A DNA stretch of 64,000 nt from positions 124,001-188,000 of the forward strand of contig NZ_CP047210.1 in NCBI RefSeq assembly GCF_030408775.1, in the 5' to 3' direction. Positions 34,061 to 46,358 of the stretch are shown piece by piece. Source of the DNA: Corynebacterium fournieri. GTDB taxonomy: Bacteria; Actinomycetota; Actinomycetes; Mycobacteriales; Mycobacteriaceae. Each line of letters begins with the position of its first letter. The stretch's first letter is position 1. The position numbers and the translations under genes are program-made. The notes beneath the pieces are model-generated. The model saw nothing but the letters and a program-made list of their open reading frames with translations, was not told where the DNA came from and made no database searches.

Positions 34061-35053
34061 CTACTCCGCAACCTCCATCTGTCCGAGCAGCCGCGCGAAT
34101 TCCTCGCCGGAGACCACCGGGATGTTCTTGCGGTGGGCGTGCATGGCCTTGCCGCGCAGCTCCGCGCCGCGCAGGGGAGCGTCCGAGACGGCCACCGAGG
34201 TTTCGCGGGTGAGTTTTTCGCGGTAGGTCAGGCCGGCGCGCATGCCGCCGTCGATGAGCTCGTCCGGGTCGATTGCGATGTCGTCGGAGATGACGAACTC
34301 CATGCCGCGCAGCAGTCCGCCCTTGCCCAGGTGGCCAGGGTTCGCGCCGGACGCCGGCGCTTTTTCCGCGTCCACGCGCAGCGAGGAACGCTGCAGCCCG
34401 AACTGGTCCGGGGAAAGGTTGTCGGGGGTAAGCTCCACCAGCTTGCCGGGGGCGAGCTGCAGGTACATCGCGACCAGCTTCAGCGTCTGCCCGCGGGAGA
34501 AGTCCTCCTCCGCCTCGCCGATGCGCTCGGTGGATGCCGCCGGCGGGGTGGAGGCCACCCCGACCATGTTCGCCACGGCGTTGATCCGCGGGTCCACCGG
34601 CACGTGGCCCTGCCTGCGGGCGCTGGCGAGAAGGTCCACGATCGCGGTCGGCTTCGGCACGTGCCCCACCCGCTGGCGGCGCTTGTTGCCGCGGCCGCGG
34701 CGCGAACGGTTCGCCCGCGCTGCAGCGTTCATGGCGCGGCGCGCCTCGGAGACGATGAAGCCCCAGGTGACGGGGGAGTCGTGGGTGACTAGGACGCGGC
34801 CGTCGAGAAGCTTGTCCAGCGTGCGCAGGAAGCGGGAAAACCGCGGGGCCTGCGCGAAGTCGTGCGGAGTCAGCCCGTGGGTGTGCGCGGGGCCGGGGTC
34901 GGTGCCGGGGTTGACCACGGCGTGGAACTCCTCGCCGACACGACCGGTGGCGTCGAACGTGACCGCGTCGATGGTGAGCAGGCGCCCGGTCGACGGGTGT
35001 ATCCCCGTGGCCTGCACAAACAGCGCCACATAGGGGTAGTCGTTCTCAGTCAT
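34061..35053 (-). CDS. DnaQ-like protein with degenerate exonuclease site and BRCT-like tail
   Basis: 330-aa protein with the fold pattern of the DnaQ/epsilon family (YVALFVQATGIHP at the N-terminus, HGLTPHDFAQAP, then VLVTHDSPVTWGFI). The DxE pair of motif I is replaced (ALFVQATG). The motif II position reads HDSPVTW without the usual Asp, and no clear motif III His/Asp is visible. A C-terminal region (about 240-325, GMEFVISDDIAIDPDELIDGG) resembles a BRCT domain. Probably a non-catalytic DNA-repair or regulatory protein. It starts just upstream of murT on the same strand. Confidence 0.8.
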   Translation of the reverse strand: MTENDYPYVALFVQATGIHPSTGRLLTIDAVTFDATGRVGEEFHAVVNPGTDPGPAHTHGLTPHDFAQAPRFSRFLRTLDKLLDGRVLVTHDSPVTWGFIVSEARRAMNAAARANRSRRGRGNKRRQRVGHVPKPTAIVDLLASARRQGHVPVDPRINAVANMVGVASTPPAASTERIGEAEEDFSRGQTLKLVAMYLQLAPGKLVELTPDNLSPDQFGLQRSSLRVDAEKAPASGANPGHLGKGGLLRGMEFVISDDIAIDPDELIDGGMRAGLTYREKLTRETSVAVSDAPLRGAELRGKAMHAHRKNIPVVSGEEFARLLGQMEVAE

Positions 35054-35067
35054 TGTTCCAACGTAGC

Positions 35068-36306
35068 CTACGGCTCGGCCACCTCGTACAGCGGCTGATC
35101 CAGCCTGGTGTTTGAGCGCAGCTTCAACCCGCCGATGGAGTACTCGTACCCCTCCTCCTGCGGAGCGGGCGCCGGGGCCGGAGCCGGTGCCGGCGCTGGT
35201 GCAGGGGCGGGGGCCGGTGCCGGGGCGGGTGCGCGCTGAACCGGTGCCTGCGGCGCGGGGGCGGGGGCAGGTGCGCGCTGAACCGGGGCCTGCGGCGCGG
35301 GCGCCTGCGCGGGAGCCGGGGCAGGCGCTGGTGCCGGGGCAGGCGCCTGGGAGGGAAGCGCGGTGGAAAACTCGGACGGGGAGGGCTGTGCGGGCGCCTC
35401 GGTTTCCTCCGACGGCTCGGTGCTCGCAGAAGTCTCTGTCGCCTCAGGGGCGGAGCTGCTCGGCTGCGAGACCTGGTTGGTGGTGGTCTTATACGCCGAG
35501 GTCGTGTCCCGCTCCAAGCCGGACGGCGTGCTCATGACCACAGCGCCAACACCCGCCAGCACGAGGGCGGTTATGGCCGCGGCGGCGAACAGCGACGCTC
35601 GGGCCTTCCCCTCGCCACGGGTCGCTTCTGCCGGCGACTCCTGCGTATCCGCGACCAGGGCGGCGGCTTCCGCGTCCACGGTGGCGAAGAAGCTGGTCGT
35701 CGCCGGGGCGACGTCCACCTCGCGCACGATCGGCGGCAGCGGGGAGATCGCGGGCGCCTCGTCGGCGTCGATCGGCCCGGCGTTGACCGTCAGCGCGGTC
35801 TCCCCGTCGGCGGAGGTGGTGTAGCCGCGCGCCACCGCGATTAAGCCGCGCTCTTCAAGTCGGCGCAGCGTCGGCGTCAGCGCTTCGCCGGCGGTGGGGT
35901 CGAGCTCGCCGACCACCTCGCCGTCGACGCACAGCACCACCTCGCCCGCGTCGTCGAACCCCAGGCTCACCAGCACCTGAGCGGGCGTTTCCACGGACAG
36001 CGGCTCGGAAAGATCCGCCGGGTAGCGCGCGCCCCCGGGCAGCAGGGCCCACGGCGCACGCGGGGGCCGGTTGACCGGCAACACCTGGCCCGCCGGCGGC
36101 ACGAGCAGCGCGCCGCGCTCGGCGGCGACGACCGGGGTCAGCCCAGCCTCGGCGAGCTGGCGCAGCTCCGCGTCCTCCACCGAGCCGACGACCTCACCGT
36201 CAACCAGCACGTCGAGGTCGGGGGTCAGGGTGACCGAAGGGACGTCGTCAAGCAGATGCTCGACGGGGAGGCGGCGAGAACCCGAGGGCACCTCGTACAT
36301 GGCCAT
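35068..36306 (-). CDS. Membrane-anchored protein with Ala-Pro repeat tail
   Basis: 412-aa protein I cannot assign to a family. The cytoplasmic N-terminal part (about 1-235) contains repeated VDGEVVG units (near 35 and 127), hinting at two related small domains. One TM helix (about 238-258, LFAAAAITALVLAGVGAVVM) leads to an extracytoplasmic Ser/Thr/Glu linker, then about 60 residues of Ala-Pro repeats with two APQAPVQRAP units and a short conserved-looking end. AGGAGG precedes the ATG. The topology suggests a wall-spanning rod. The G+C-rich repeats may vary in number. Confidence 0.8.
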   Translation of the reverse strand: MAMYEVPSGSRRLPVEHLLDDVPSVTLTPDLDVLVDGEVVGSVEDAELRQLAEAGLTPVVAAERGALLVPPAGQVLPVNRPPRAPWALLPGGARYPADLSEPLSVETPAQVLVSLGFDDAGEVVLCVDGEVVGELDPTAGEALTPTLRRLEERGLIAVARGYTTSADGETALTVNAGPIDADEAPAISPLPPIVREVDVAPATTSFFATVDAEAAALVADTQESPAEATRGEGKARASLFAAAAITALVLAGVGAVVMSTPSGLERDTTSAYKTTTNQVSQPSSSAPEATETSASTEPSEETEAPAQPSPSEFSTALPSQAPAPAPAPAPAPAQAPAPQAPVQRAPAPAPAPQAPVQRAPAPAPAPAPAPAPAPAPAPAPAPQEEGYEYSIGGLKLRSNTRLDQPLYEVAEP

Positions 36307-36370
36307 CGCGCCACCTCCTGCTTAATTGTCTGGTTTAGACACGCAAGTATAACGCGCGCGACCGCGAGTG

Positions 36371-38320
<1,950 letters not shown>

Positions 38321-38325
38321 CTACA

Positions 38326-39177
38326 TCATCGAATGGATACGCGTGTGAGCATTGCGGCAGAAATCAGCATCACGCCTATCGACGTGCCTACGGCCGCCCA
38401 CCCCAGCACCGAGTCCACGCGGAAGGATTCCCCGAGCACGAACAGGCCCAAGGCGAACGCCACGAGCGGCTCGATGATCTTCGACGCCGGAAGGGATGTG
38501 GCCAGGTTGCCGGCGGCGAACGCGTACTGCTGCACGATCGTGCCGGCCGTGGCGGCCAGCAGCATCGCCCACAGCTGCCAGGTGCCCAAAAGGCCGATCA
38601 CGCCGCCGTCGACGAAGCCGTCCACCGCCACTTTGGAAAACACGGCCTGGTAGCCGTACATGGCGCCGCAGGCGGTGCCGAAGATGAGGGCTTTGCCGGC
38701 AGGTGGACGTCGAGAAGCAATGGCGTAGGCGGCGGCGATGATGGCCACAGCGGTGCCCACGACAATGCCCCACTCCCACGCGGCCGGGTCGCGCGAGCCG
38801 GGCAGGGGGCGGCCCAAGACCACCACGCCGCCCACGCTGGCGGTGAGCGCAACGGCCCAGAACGCCTCCGCGGTCTGCATGTGGCGTTTTTCCGCCCACG
38901 CGGAAAACAGCAGGGTCAGCATCAGCGACAGCGCGAGGATCGGCTGCACCACCAGCAGGGAGCCGAATGCGAGCGCGGCGGCCTGGAAGCCGTACGCCAA
39001 AAACGCCACGCCCATCGACGCCCACCACGCGGGCCGCTTGATGGACTGCATGGGTGAGTCGTTGTTCTCGCCTTTCGCGGTGCCCGCGCGCATGATGCGG
39101 TGGCGCCACACGGTCCCCGCCGCCATGGTCGCGGCCGAGATCAGCGCGAGCGCCACGGCGAGAAAATTGTTGTGCAC
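38326..39177 (-). CDS. DMT-superfamily membrane transporter
   Basis: 283-aa integral membrane protein with about nine to ten hydrophobic helices of the EamA/NIPA-like DMT superfamily ([41 protein letters not shown] and [17 protein letters not shown]). The GTG start at 39177 is 8 nt after TAATAT (39191-39186), so it is leaderless; the open frame upstream runs antisense to lysC and is not coding. Substrate unknown. The head-to-head position with lysC might suggest an amino acid or metabolite, but this is only context. Confidence 0.8.
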   Translation of the reverse strand: MHNNFLAVALALISAATMAAGTVWRHRIMRAGTAKGENNDSPMQSIKRPAWWASMGVAFLAYGFQAAALAFGSLLVVQPILALSLMLTLLFSAWAEKRHMQTAEAFWAVALTASVGGVVVLGRPLPGSRDPAAWEWGIVVGTAVAIIAAAYAIASRRPPAGKALIFGTACGAMYGYQAVFSKVAVDGFVDGGVIGLLGTWQLWAMLLAATAGTIVQQYAFAAGNLATSLPASKIIEPLVAFALGLFVLGESFRVDSVLGWAAVGTSIGVMLISAAMLTRVSIR

Positions 39178-39268
39178 GGTGAATGATATTAACGCGAGTG
39201 CCTGTTTCCGCAGTTTTGGGACGCTATTCTTGGCCGTTGGAATGCACGCAGATCCGCGGAGGTTTGAG

Positions 39269-40534
39269 ATGGCACTGATCGTCCAAAAATATGGGGGATC
39301 GTCCCTGGAAAGCGCGGAACGGATCAAGGCAGTGGCCCAGCGCATCGTGGACACGCGCCGGGCCGGCAACGACGTGGTGGTGGTCTGCTCCGCCATGGGC
39401 GACACCACCGACGAGCTGCTCGACCTCGCCGCCGAGGTCAACCCCACCCCGCCCGCGCGCGAGATGGACATGCTGCTTACCGCAGGCGAGCGCATCTCCA
39501 ACTCGCTGGTGGCCATGGCGGTGCACGCGCTGGGGGAGAAGGTGCAGTCTTTCACCGGCTCCCAGGCCGGCGTGATCACCACCGAACGCCACGGCAACGC
39601 GCGCATCCTGGAAGTCACCCCGGGGCGCGTGCAGGAGGCGGTGGACGACGGCAAGATCGCCATCGTCGCCGGCTTCCAGGGCGTGAACCGCGAAACGAAG
39701 GACGTGACCACGCTCGGCCGCGGCGGCTCCGACACCACCGCCGTGGCCCTGGCGGCGGCGATGAGCGCCGACGAGTGCGAGATTTACTCCGACGTCGACG
39801 GCGTCTACACCGCGGACCCGCGCATCGTGCCGGACGCGAAGAAGCTAGACACGCTCTGCTTCGAGGAGATGCTCGAGCTGGCCGCGTCCGGGTCCAAGAT
39901 CCTGGTGTTGCGCAGCGTGGAGTACGCCCGCGCGTTCAACGTGCCCCTGCGGGTGCGCTCGTCTTACAGCACAGATACCGGCACCTTGGTGGCCGGAGCA
40001 TTGGAGGATATTCCCATGGAAGAAGCAGTTCTCAGCGGCGTGGCCACCGACGACTCGGAGGCGAAGATCACCATCCTGGGCATCAAAGACGAGGTCGGGG
40101 AGGCCGCGAAGGTCTTCCGCGAGCTGGCGGACGGCGAGGTCAACATCGACATGGTGATCCAGAACATCTCCAACGTCGAGGACAACAGGACGGACATCAC
40201 CTTCACCCTGCCGAAGGCGGACGGTGCGCGCACCATGGAAAAGCTGCGCGTGTTGCAGGACGCTGAGGGTTGGGACGATCTGAGCTACGACGACGAGATT
40301 GGCAAGGTCTCCCTCGTCGGCGCGGGCATGAAGTCCCACCCGGGCGTCACCGCCGATTTCTGCGACGCGCTGCGCGACGCCGGCATCAACATCGAGATGA
40401 TCACCACCTCCGAGATCCGCATCACCGCTGTGGTGCGCCAGGCGGACGTGGCCGAGGCGGCGCGCGCCATCCACACCAAGTTCGACCTCGGCGGCGACGA
40501 GCCGGCCGTGGTGTACGCAGGCACCGGACGATAA
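39269..40534 (+). CDS. lysC: Aspartokinase, alpha subunit
   Basis: 421-aa kinase opening the aspartate pathway. N-terminal KYGGSS, then [14 protein letters not shown] near 151 and [11 protein letters not shown] near 175. Two C-terminal ACT domains (about 265-420) hold the lysine/threonine feedback site; the segment [16 protein letters not shown] matches the region where feedback-resistant mutations map in C. glutamicum. GGAGG precedes the ATG. Forms an operon with asd 18 nt downstream. Confidence 0.95.
   Translation: MALIVQKYGGSSLESAERIKAVAQRIVDTRRAGNDVVVVCSAMGDTTDELLDLAAEVNPTPPAREMDMLLTAGERISNSLVAMAVHALGEKVQSFTGSQAGVITTERHGNARILEVTPGRVQEAVDDGKIAIVAGFQGVNRETKDVTTLGRGGSDTTAVALAAAMSADECEIYSDVDGVYTADPRIVPDAKKLDTLCFEEMLELAASGSKILVLRSVEYARAFNVPLRVRSSYSTDTGTLVAGALEDIPMEEAVLSGVATDDSEAKITILGIKDEVGEAAKVFRELADGEVNIDMVIQNISNVEDNRTDITFTLPKADGARTMEKLRVLQDAEGWDDLSYDDEIGKVSLVGAGMKSHPGVTADFCDALRDAGINIEMITTSEIRITAVVRQADVAEAARAIHTKFDLGGDEPAVVYAGTGR
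40016..40534 (+). CDS. lysC: Aspartokinase beta subunit from an internal start
   Basis: In-frame ATG inside lysC with GGAGG 8 nt upstream (40003-40007). It gives a 172-aa protein ([17 protein letters not shown] start) made only of the regulatory ACT domains. An alpha2beta2 aspartokinase with in-frame overlapping genes is established in C. glutamicum; the site is seen here, expression is inferred. Confidence 0.75.
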   Translation: MEEAVLSGVATDDSEAKITILGIKDEVGEAAKVFRELADGEVNIDMVIQNISNVEDNRTDITFTLPKADGARTMEKLRVLQDAEGWDDLSYDDEIGKVSLVGAGMKSHPGVTADFCDALRDAGINIEMITTSEIRITAVVRQADVAEAARAIHTKFDLGGDEPAVVYAGTGR

Positions 40535-41578
<1,044 letters not shown>

Positions 41579-41589
41579 GCAGGCGAACG

Positions 41590-41625
41590 ACAACGACCCC
41601 CGCGCGTCTGCACGGGGGTCGTTTG
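41590..41625. terminator. Terminator after asd, shared with the converging gene
   Basis: ACGACCCCCG and CGGGGGTCGT form the stem, followed by TTTGCT; AACGAC on the left could serve the minus-strand gene ending at 41635. Confidence 0.75.
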
Positions 41626-41634
41626 CTGTCTTCG

Positions 41635-43131
41635 CTACAGCTTGGTGGAGCCGCCAGTGGCGGCGTCCTTGCGGGTGTGGTCTTCCTCGTCGTCCTCGCC
41701 GGCGCCGCCGAGGCTCGTGTCCGGCCCGGCTGCGGCCTCTTCGGCTTCCTCGGCGGCGATCATCTCGTCGACGGAGTGGTCGTTCCACGGCTCGTCCGGG
41801 TTGGCGCGGTACTCCGCGGCGCTGACAGGCTCGGTGTAGGAGACGTAAACCACGTCGGAGGGGTTGTCGCGGTCTTCTTCCTCGAAGTCGCTTTCCTCGT
41901 CGTCGATCAGCTCCTGGGCCACTTCCTCCTCGAGGGCCTCGACGAGCTCCTCTTCGTCCACGTTGGACTTAGCGGTGAGGTACTCCAGCTCGCGCTCGTC
42001 GTTTTTGGTGAAGCGCTCGGCCGGGTCCATCTTCTTGCGGGTCAGCTCGAGGGCGCGGCGGCGGCGGTCGCCTTCCTTGCGCAGCTTCGGAATGCCGCGG
42101 ATCCACGCGATGGTCATCACCGCGATGAGCAGCAGGCCGAGGTAGCCCAGGATGGGGTAGACGGTGGAGACCAGCTGCTGGAAGCCCACGAAGGACAGCA
42201 CGAAGCCGATCAGGCAGGTGGAGATGAAGATGATGCGGAACTTATCTTCGCGGCCGCGGGAGAGGCGCTTGCCCAGGGCGAAGAACATGCCCAGGGAGGT
42301 GGCGAAGATCATGCCGAAAATCACCAGGGACATGATCAGGCCCATGGTCGGGTTGATGTCCGTGATCAGGGTCAGCAGGGGCATGTCCTGGCCGGAGACG
42401 GTGTCGATCTTGACCAGCAGCGCCAGCGCCAGCAGTATGAGCATGACCAGGTAGCCCAGGCCGCCGAAGAGGCCGCCGAGGCCGGCTGCGCGGGTGTCCA
42501 GCTGGTTGCCGCCGATGACCAGCGCCATGGACACGACGCACATGACGTTCAGGCCGGTGTAGTTCAGCGCGGAGATCCACCAGTTGGGCAGCGAGGTGTC
42601 CACCTGCGCGGCGGCGGCGTTGAGCGCGTCCCAGTCGGGGTGGTTGTTCACCAGGGTCCAGCCGCAGCCGATGATGACGAAGGCGAGCAGGAACGGGGTG
42701 AGCGCGCCGATGGCGCCGGTGACCTTGTCCACGTCGAGCATGCCGAAGCCGATGGTGGCGGCGAGCATGAGCACCGCGCCGATCCAGACCGGGATGCCGA
42801 ACTGCTGGTTCAGGTTCGCGCCTGCGCCGGCGAACATGACAAAGCCGATGGAAAACAGGGTGACGATGGTGGCGATGTCCAAAATCCAGCCCATCACCTT
42901 CGAGGAGATGGAGCCGAGCACTTCCATGTGCTCCTTGGCTTGGAAGAAGGAGCCGAGCTGCAGGATGGTCACGCCGGCGATGAGCATGAGCGCGGAGCCC
43001 AGGACCGCGCCCCAGATGCCTTGTGTGCCGAAGGCGGAGAAGTACAGCATCGCTTCCTGGCCGGAGGCGAAGCCGGCGCCGACGACAGTGCCGATGAAGG
43101 CGAATGAAATTAAGAGTGCGTTTTTCAGCAT
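41635..43131 (-). CDS. YkvI-like membrane protein with acidic tail
   Basis: 498-aa protein. The first about 350 residues form 10-11 TM helices of the YkvI family (distant APC-superfamily transporters) starting MLKNALLISFAFIGTVVGAGFASGQE; the GxGFASGQE segment is typical. The last about 130 residues are charged and mostly acidic (EELVEALEEEVAQEL, DDEESDFEEED) and presumably cytoplasmic. GGAG lies 7 nt before ATG 43131. The substrate is unknown. It lies 81 bp downstream of sigC on the same strand, so SigC control is possible. Confidence 0.82.
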   Translation of the reverse strand: MLKNALLISFAFIGTVVGAGFASGQEAMLYFSAFGTQGIWGAVLGSALMLIAGVTILQLGSFFQAKEHMEVLGSISSKVMGWILDIATIVTLFSIGFVMFAGAGANLNQQFGIPVWIGAVLMLAATIGFGMLDVDKVTGAIGALTPFLLAFVIIGCGWTLVNNHPDWDALNAAAAQVDTSLPNWWISALNYTGLNVMCVVSMALVIGGNQLDTRAAGLGGLFGGLGYLVMLILLALALLVKIDTVSGQDMPLLTLITDINPTMGLIMSLVIFGMIFATSLGMFFALGKRLSRGREDKFRIIFISTCLIGFVLSFVGFQQLVSTVYPILGYLGLLLIAVMTIAWIRGIPKLRKEGDRRRRALELTRKKMDPAERFTKNDERELEYLTAKSNVDEEELVEALEEEVAQELIDDEESDFEEEDRDNPSDVVYVSYTEPVSAAEYRANPDEPWNDHSVDEMIAAEEAEEAAAGPDTSLGGAGEDDEEDHTRKDAATGGSTKL

Positions 43132-43162
43132 GAAAGAACTCCGAAAAGTTTGTAGCAAAACC

Positions 43163-43173
43163 GTTTACTAAAC
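43163..43173. promoter_or_regulatory. Small palindrome in the promoter region of the YkvI-like gene
   Basis: GTTTA-C-TAAAC, 32 bp upstream of the start codon. Possible operator; weak evidence on its own. Confidence 0.35.
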
Positions 43174-43212
43174 TTATGCGATTTTCTGTCGCTTGGCACG
43201 TTTACTTCAGCT

Positions 43213-43770
43213 TTACGACGCACCTTCGGCGTCCCCCGCCCCCGCAATCAAGTCCCGCCGGGCGCGGGCCACTCGTGAGCGGATAGTGCCCACGCGTACC
43301 CCGGCGATCTTCGCGGCTTCTTCGTAGGTGTAGCCCAACACTTGCGTCAGGACGAGTGCTTCGCGGCGTTCGGGCGGCAGCTCGTCGAGAAGCGAGCGCG
43401 CGTCGATGACGTCGCCCCACGTGTTGGCGTTGTCGGGGCTGGGGTTGGCTGCGGCGACGTCTTCGTACTCGGCGGCGGATTTGCGGGGCCGGGCCATGTC
43501 GTGGCGCACGGAGTCCACCCAGGCGCGCCGCGCGAGCGAAAGCAGCCAGGTGCGCGCGCTGGAGCGAGCTTGGAACCGCGGCAGGGAGCCGAGGACGCGC
43601 AGGTAGGTTTCCTGGGTCAGGTCGTCGGCGTGCTGGGGTCCGGCGAGGTGGGCGAGCAGGCGCCACACGTCGTTTTGGGTCAGCCGGACAAATTCGGTGA
43701 GCGCGGCCTTGTCGCCACGGCCGGCGCGCAGTGCCAGGTCCGTGACGTACGCGTCGTCGCTCGTGTTCAC
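43213..43770 (-). CDS. sigC: ECF sigma factor, probably SigC
   Basis: 185-aa sigma-70 factor of the ECF type: region 2 (about 20-90, DDLTQETYLRVLGSLPRFQ) and region 4 (about 125-175, VLTQVLGYTYEEAAKIAG, GTIRSRVARARRDL). No anti-sigma gene adjoins it. Location between asd and the Mrp operon agrees with SigC of C. glutamicum, which controls respiratory genes; the orthology call rests on position and size. Confidence 0.82.
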   Translation of the reverse strand: MNTSDDAYVTDLALRAGRGDKAALTEFVRLTQNDVWRLLAHLAGPQHADDLTQETYLRVLGSLPRFQARSSARTWLLSLARRAWVDSVRHDMARPRKSAAEYEDVAAANPSPDNANTWGDVIDARSLLDELPPERREALVLTQVLGYTYEEAAKIAGVRVGTIRSRVARARRDLIAGAGDAEGAS

Positions 43771-43782
43771 AAGCCCTCTACG

Positions 43783-44118
43783 TTAGCGGTTGCGCGGCTC
43801 GGCTAAGGGCGTTTTGTCGGAGACGGTGACGCCGTAGAGGGAGCGGCCCATGATGAAGGAGGCGACGGAGCCGACGATCCAGACGGCGAAGATGGCGATG
43901 ACTGCGCGGATGAAGTCGTTGAGGTCGAAGCCGGTGGTGGACCAGGAGCGGATCAGCTTCGCCACCACGAGGATGGGGAAGGCCACGACCACGAGCGGGC
44001 CGAGCACGTTGACGCGGGTCAGCGCGTCGGGGGCGCGCAGCTGGAGGATGGCGGTGGCGACCACGCAGATGGTGGCTGCGACCACGAGGATGGCGACGAC
44101 GGTTTCTGCGACGGTCAT
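43783..44118 (-). CDS. mnhG: Mrp antiporter subunit G
   Basis: 111-aa membrane protein with three TM helices. The MnhG-type N-terminal half includes LRAPDALTRVNVLGPLVVVAFPILV. Last gene of the Mrp operon; its ATG overlaps the mnhF stop region. Confidence 0.87.
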   Translation of the reverse strand: MTVAETVVAILVVAATICVVATAILQLRAPDALTRVNVLGPLVVVAFPILVVAKLIRSWSTTGFDLNDFIRAVIAIFAVWIVGSVASFIMGRSLYGVTVSDKTPLAEPRNR

Positions 44119-44384
44119 TAGCGGCGTCCTCTCGAGATGATGCGGGCCATGGAAATCGTTGGGATCACGCCGCACACCAGGCCGGCGAGGATGGCGATTT
44201 CGTAGCCGATGGCGGAGGTGTTCCACAGCGTCCACACCAAGAAGATGGCGACCATGCCGTAGAAGATCACGTCTGCCATCACGGCGCGCGACAGTTCGTC
44301 TTTGGTCATGATGACCGCGGCGAGGGAGATAAGCAGGCTTGCCGCCATCACGATGATGCAGACCTGCATGATTGTGGTGAACAT
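44118..44384 (-). CDS. mnhF: Mrp antiporter subunit F
   Basis: 88-aa protein with three TM helices (ending GLVCGVIPTISMARIISRGRR). Lies between E and G as expected in mrp operons and overlaps mnhG by one base. Confidence 0.87.
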   Translation of the reverse strand: MFTTIMQVCIIVMAASLLISLAAVIMTKDELSRAVMADVIFYGMVAIFLVWTLWNTSAIGYEIAILAGLVCGVIPTISMARIISRGRR

Positions 44385-44388
44385 GGCG

Positions 44389-44826
44389 CTACACCATCCT
44401 TTCTGCGGGAGGGACGTTATCGCTGTCGGTGTCGGGGCCGTGGTCGACGTAGGGCTCCCACGCCACGGTCGCCGGGTCGAGGGGGCGGTTGCGCAGCGAC
44501 GGCCGCAGGTGCTCCTCCATATCCGCTAAGCCGGCGATGACGTCTTCCGGGTCGTGGCCGAACGCCGCCTGCACGAGCAGGGTCATCGGCCCGTCGGAGG
44601 CGACGGGGTGGCGCAGACCCATGGACAACGTGCCCGGGGTGGCGGTGATGGAGGTGGAAAACCAGAACACGTCCCAGTCCGTGTTCACCCGCAGCGGGTA
44701 GTAGATGACGATGGGCTCGAACGTGGTGGCCGGGTTGAACGCGGCGGCGACTGCTTGGAAGCCGGCCACGAAGATCTCTTTGGCAATCCAGGCGGCGTAT
44801 CCCACGCCGTGCAAGAAGCCTTGCAT
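44389..44826 (-). CDS. mnhE: Mrp antiporter subunit E
   Basis: 145-aa MnhE: N-terminal amphipathic/TM part and a soluble domain with FSTSITATPGTLSMGL, the family signature. One-base overlap with mnhD (ATG/stop). Confidence 0.88.
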   Translation of the reverse strand: MQGFLHGVGYAAWIAKEIFVAGFQAVAAAFNPATTFEPIVIYYPLRVNTDWDVFWFSTSITATPGTLSMGLRHPVASDGPMTLLVQAAFGHDPEDVIAGLADMEEHLRPSLRNRPLDPATVAWEPYVDHGPDTDSDNVPPAERMV

Positions 44827-46358
44827 TAGTTCTCCCCTCCGAAGGTTGCGCCGTCGGCGGGGACGCCGACGGCGTCCTCACCGAGCACGGCGGTGGTGTA
44901 GGCGTCCACGTCGAGCAGGTCGTCGACGGCGGTGGTGGTGATGTTCCACATCTGGCCGGCGAAGATGAACATGCACAGCGAGATGATCATCAGCACCGCG
45001 GACGGCAGCATGAACCCGACGCGCACGTTGAGCGCTTCGGGGTAGTTCTGCATGGGCCGGCCCCAGAACACGCGCTGCCACATGCGCATCATGGACAGCA
45101 GCGCGCCGAAGGAGGCGACGATGATGGCGGTAATTGCCACCCAGGAGCGCCAGTCGCCGGCGGTGGCGGCGGCCAGCACGACGGTGACCTTGCCAAAGAT
45201 GCCGGAAAACGGCGGGAAGCCCACGATGGAAAACGCGCCAGCGACGAACACGGCGGACGTCCACGGGTCGCGTCGGGCGATGCCGGACAGCTTGGCCATG
45301 GTGCCGGTGCCGTAGGTCTCTTCGATCGCGCCGGAGTTGAGCACCAGAGCGGCGATGGTGATCATGTGGTGCAGGGTGTACAGCAGGCCCGCGGCCAGCG
45401 CGTAGCGGGCGTCGTCCTGCGTGAACGCGAGCATGATCAGGATGAACGGCATGCCATTGACCATCTGATAGGCCAGCACGCGGCGCATGGTCGCCTCGGC
45501 CAGGCCGGCGTAGCCGCCGATGATCATGGAGATGACCATGACCACGATCAGCAGCGTGTTCCAGCGCGGGTCCATGTCGAACATGATCACCCAGATGCGG
45601 AAGAGCATGTAGACGGCCACCTTGGTGTGCAGGCCGGAAAACAGGCCCATCACGGCCGCTGAGGTGGACGGGTAGGTGCGCGGCAGCCAGGTGTAGACGG
45701 GGAACACGCCCGCCTTGGCGGCGATGGCGATGACCACGATGCCGGTGGCCACCGTGGCCGGACCGTTGCCGGCGGCCACGCCCTGCAGGGAGGCCAGGTT
45801 CACAGCGCCGGTGACGGCGTAGAGGTAGCCCACGCCGAGCACGAGCATCGTCGACGCCGCCAGGTTCACCAGCACGAACATGCGCGCGGACAGCAGGCGG
45901 TGGCGGGTACCCGTCATGGCGATCAGGCCGTAGGAAGGCAGCAGGCAGACCTCGATCATGACAAAGAAGTTGAACAGGTCCGCCGTCAGCAGCGCGCCGG
46001 AGACGCCGGTGACGAGCACGAGCGAGAGCGGTACGTAGAACCGCGACTGCGTCTCGCCGACGGCGATGGCGAACCAGTTGGAGGTCAGCGAGACGATCAT
46101 GGTGGTCACGATCATCACCGCCGAGAACGTGTCGGCGGCGAAGGAGATGCCCACGCCGCCCTGGTACAGGCCGATGACGTGGCTGATGGTGCCGTGGTCG
46201 TGGGTGTAGCCGTAGAGCCACACACCCAGACCTAAGTTGATGGCGGGGACGACGAGCGCGAGCGCGTCGTTGAGCCACTTCCAGGGGCTCAACGCCGTGA
46301 CCGCGGAGACGATCAGGGGCAGCGCCACAAAGACGGGCAGGATTGCGTCTACAGCCAT
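44826..46358 (-). CDS. mnhD: Mrp antiporter subunit D
   Basis: 510-aa 14-TM antiporter-like subunit homologous to NuoL/M/N. Conserved motif near 215-245 (AAKAGVFPVYTWLPRTYPST) with the functional Lys in TM7 and SGLHTKVAVYMLFR. One of the two proton/sodium-translocating subunits of the complex. Confidence 0.92.
   Translation of the reverse strand: MAVDAILPVFVALPLIVSAVTALSPWKWLNDALALVVPAINLGLGVWLYGYTHDHGTISHVIGLYQGGVGISFAADTFSAVMIVTTMIVSLTSNWFAIAVGETQSRFYVPLSLVLVTGVSGALLTADLFNFFVMIEVCLLPSYGLIAMTGTRHRLLSARMFVLVNLAASTMLVLGVGYLYAVTGAVNLASLQGVAAGNGPATVATGIVVIAIAAKAGVFPVYTWLPRTYPSTSAAVMGLFSGLHTKVAVYMLFRIWVIMFDMDPRWNTLLIVVMVISMIIGGYAGLAEATMRRVLAYQMVNGMPFILIMLAFTQDDARYALAAGLLYTLHHMITIAALVLNSGAIEETYGTGTMAKLSGIARRDPWTSAVFVAGAFSIVGFPPFSGIFGKVTVVLAAATAGDWRSWVAITAIIVASFGALLSMMRMWQRVFWGRPMQNYPEALNVRVGFMLPSAVLMIISLCMFIFAGQMWNITTTAVDDLLDVDAYTTAVLGEDAVGVPADGATFGGEN

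Noticed and set aside
38738-39268. Upstream extension of the lysC frame by 177 codons
   Set aside because: Runs antisense to the DMT gene; ATG 39269 has GGAGG and begins the conserved kinase N-terminus.
39178-39738. Upstream extension of the DMT frame by 187 codons
   Set aside because: Antisense to lysC; a leaderless promoter fits the GTG at 39177.
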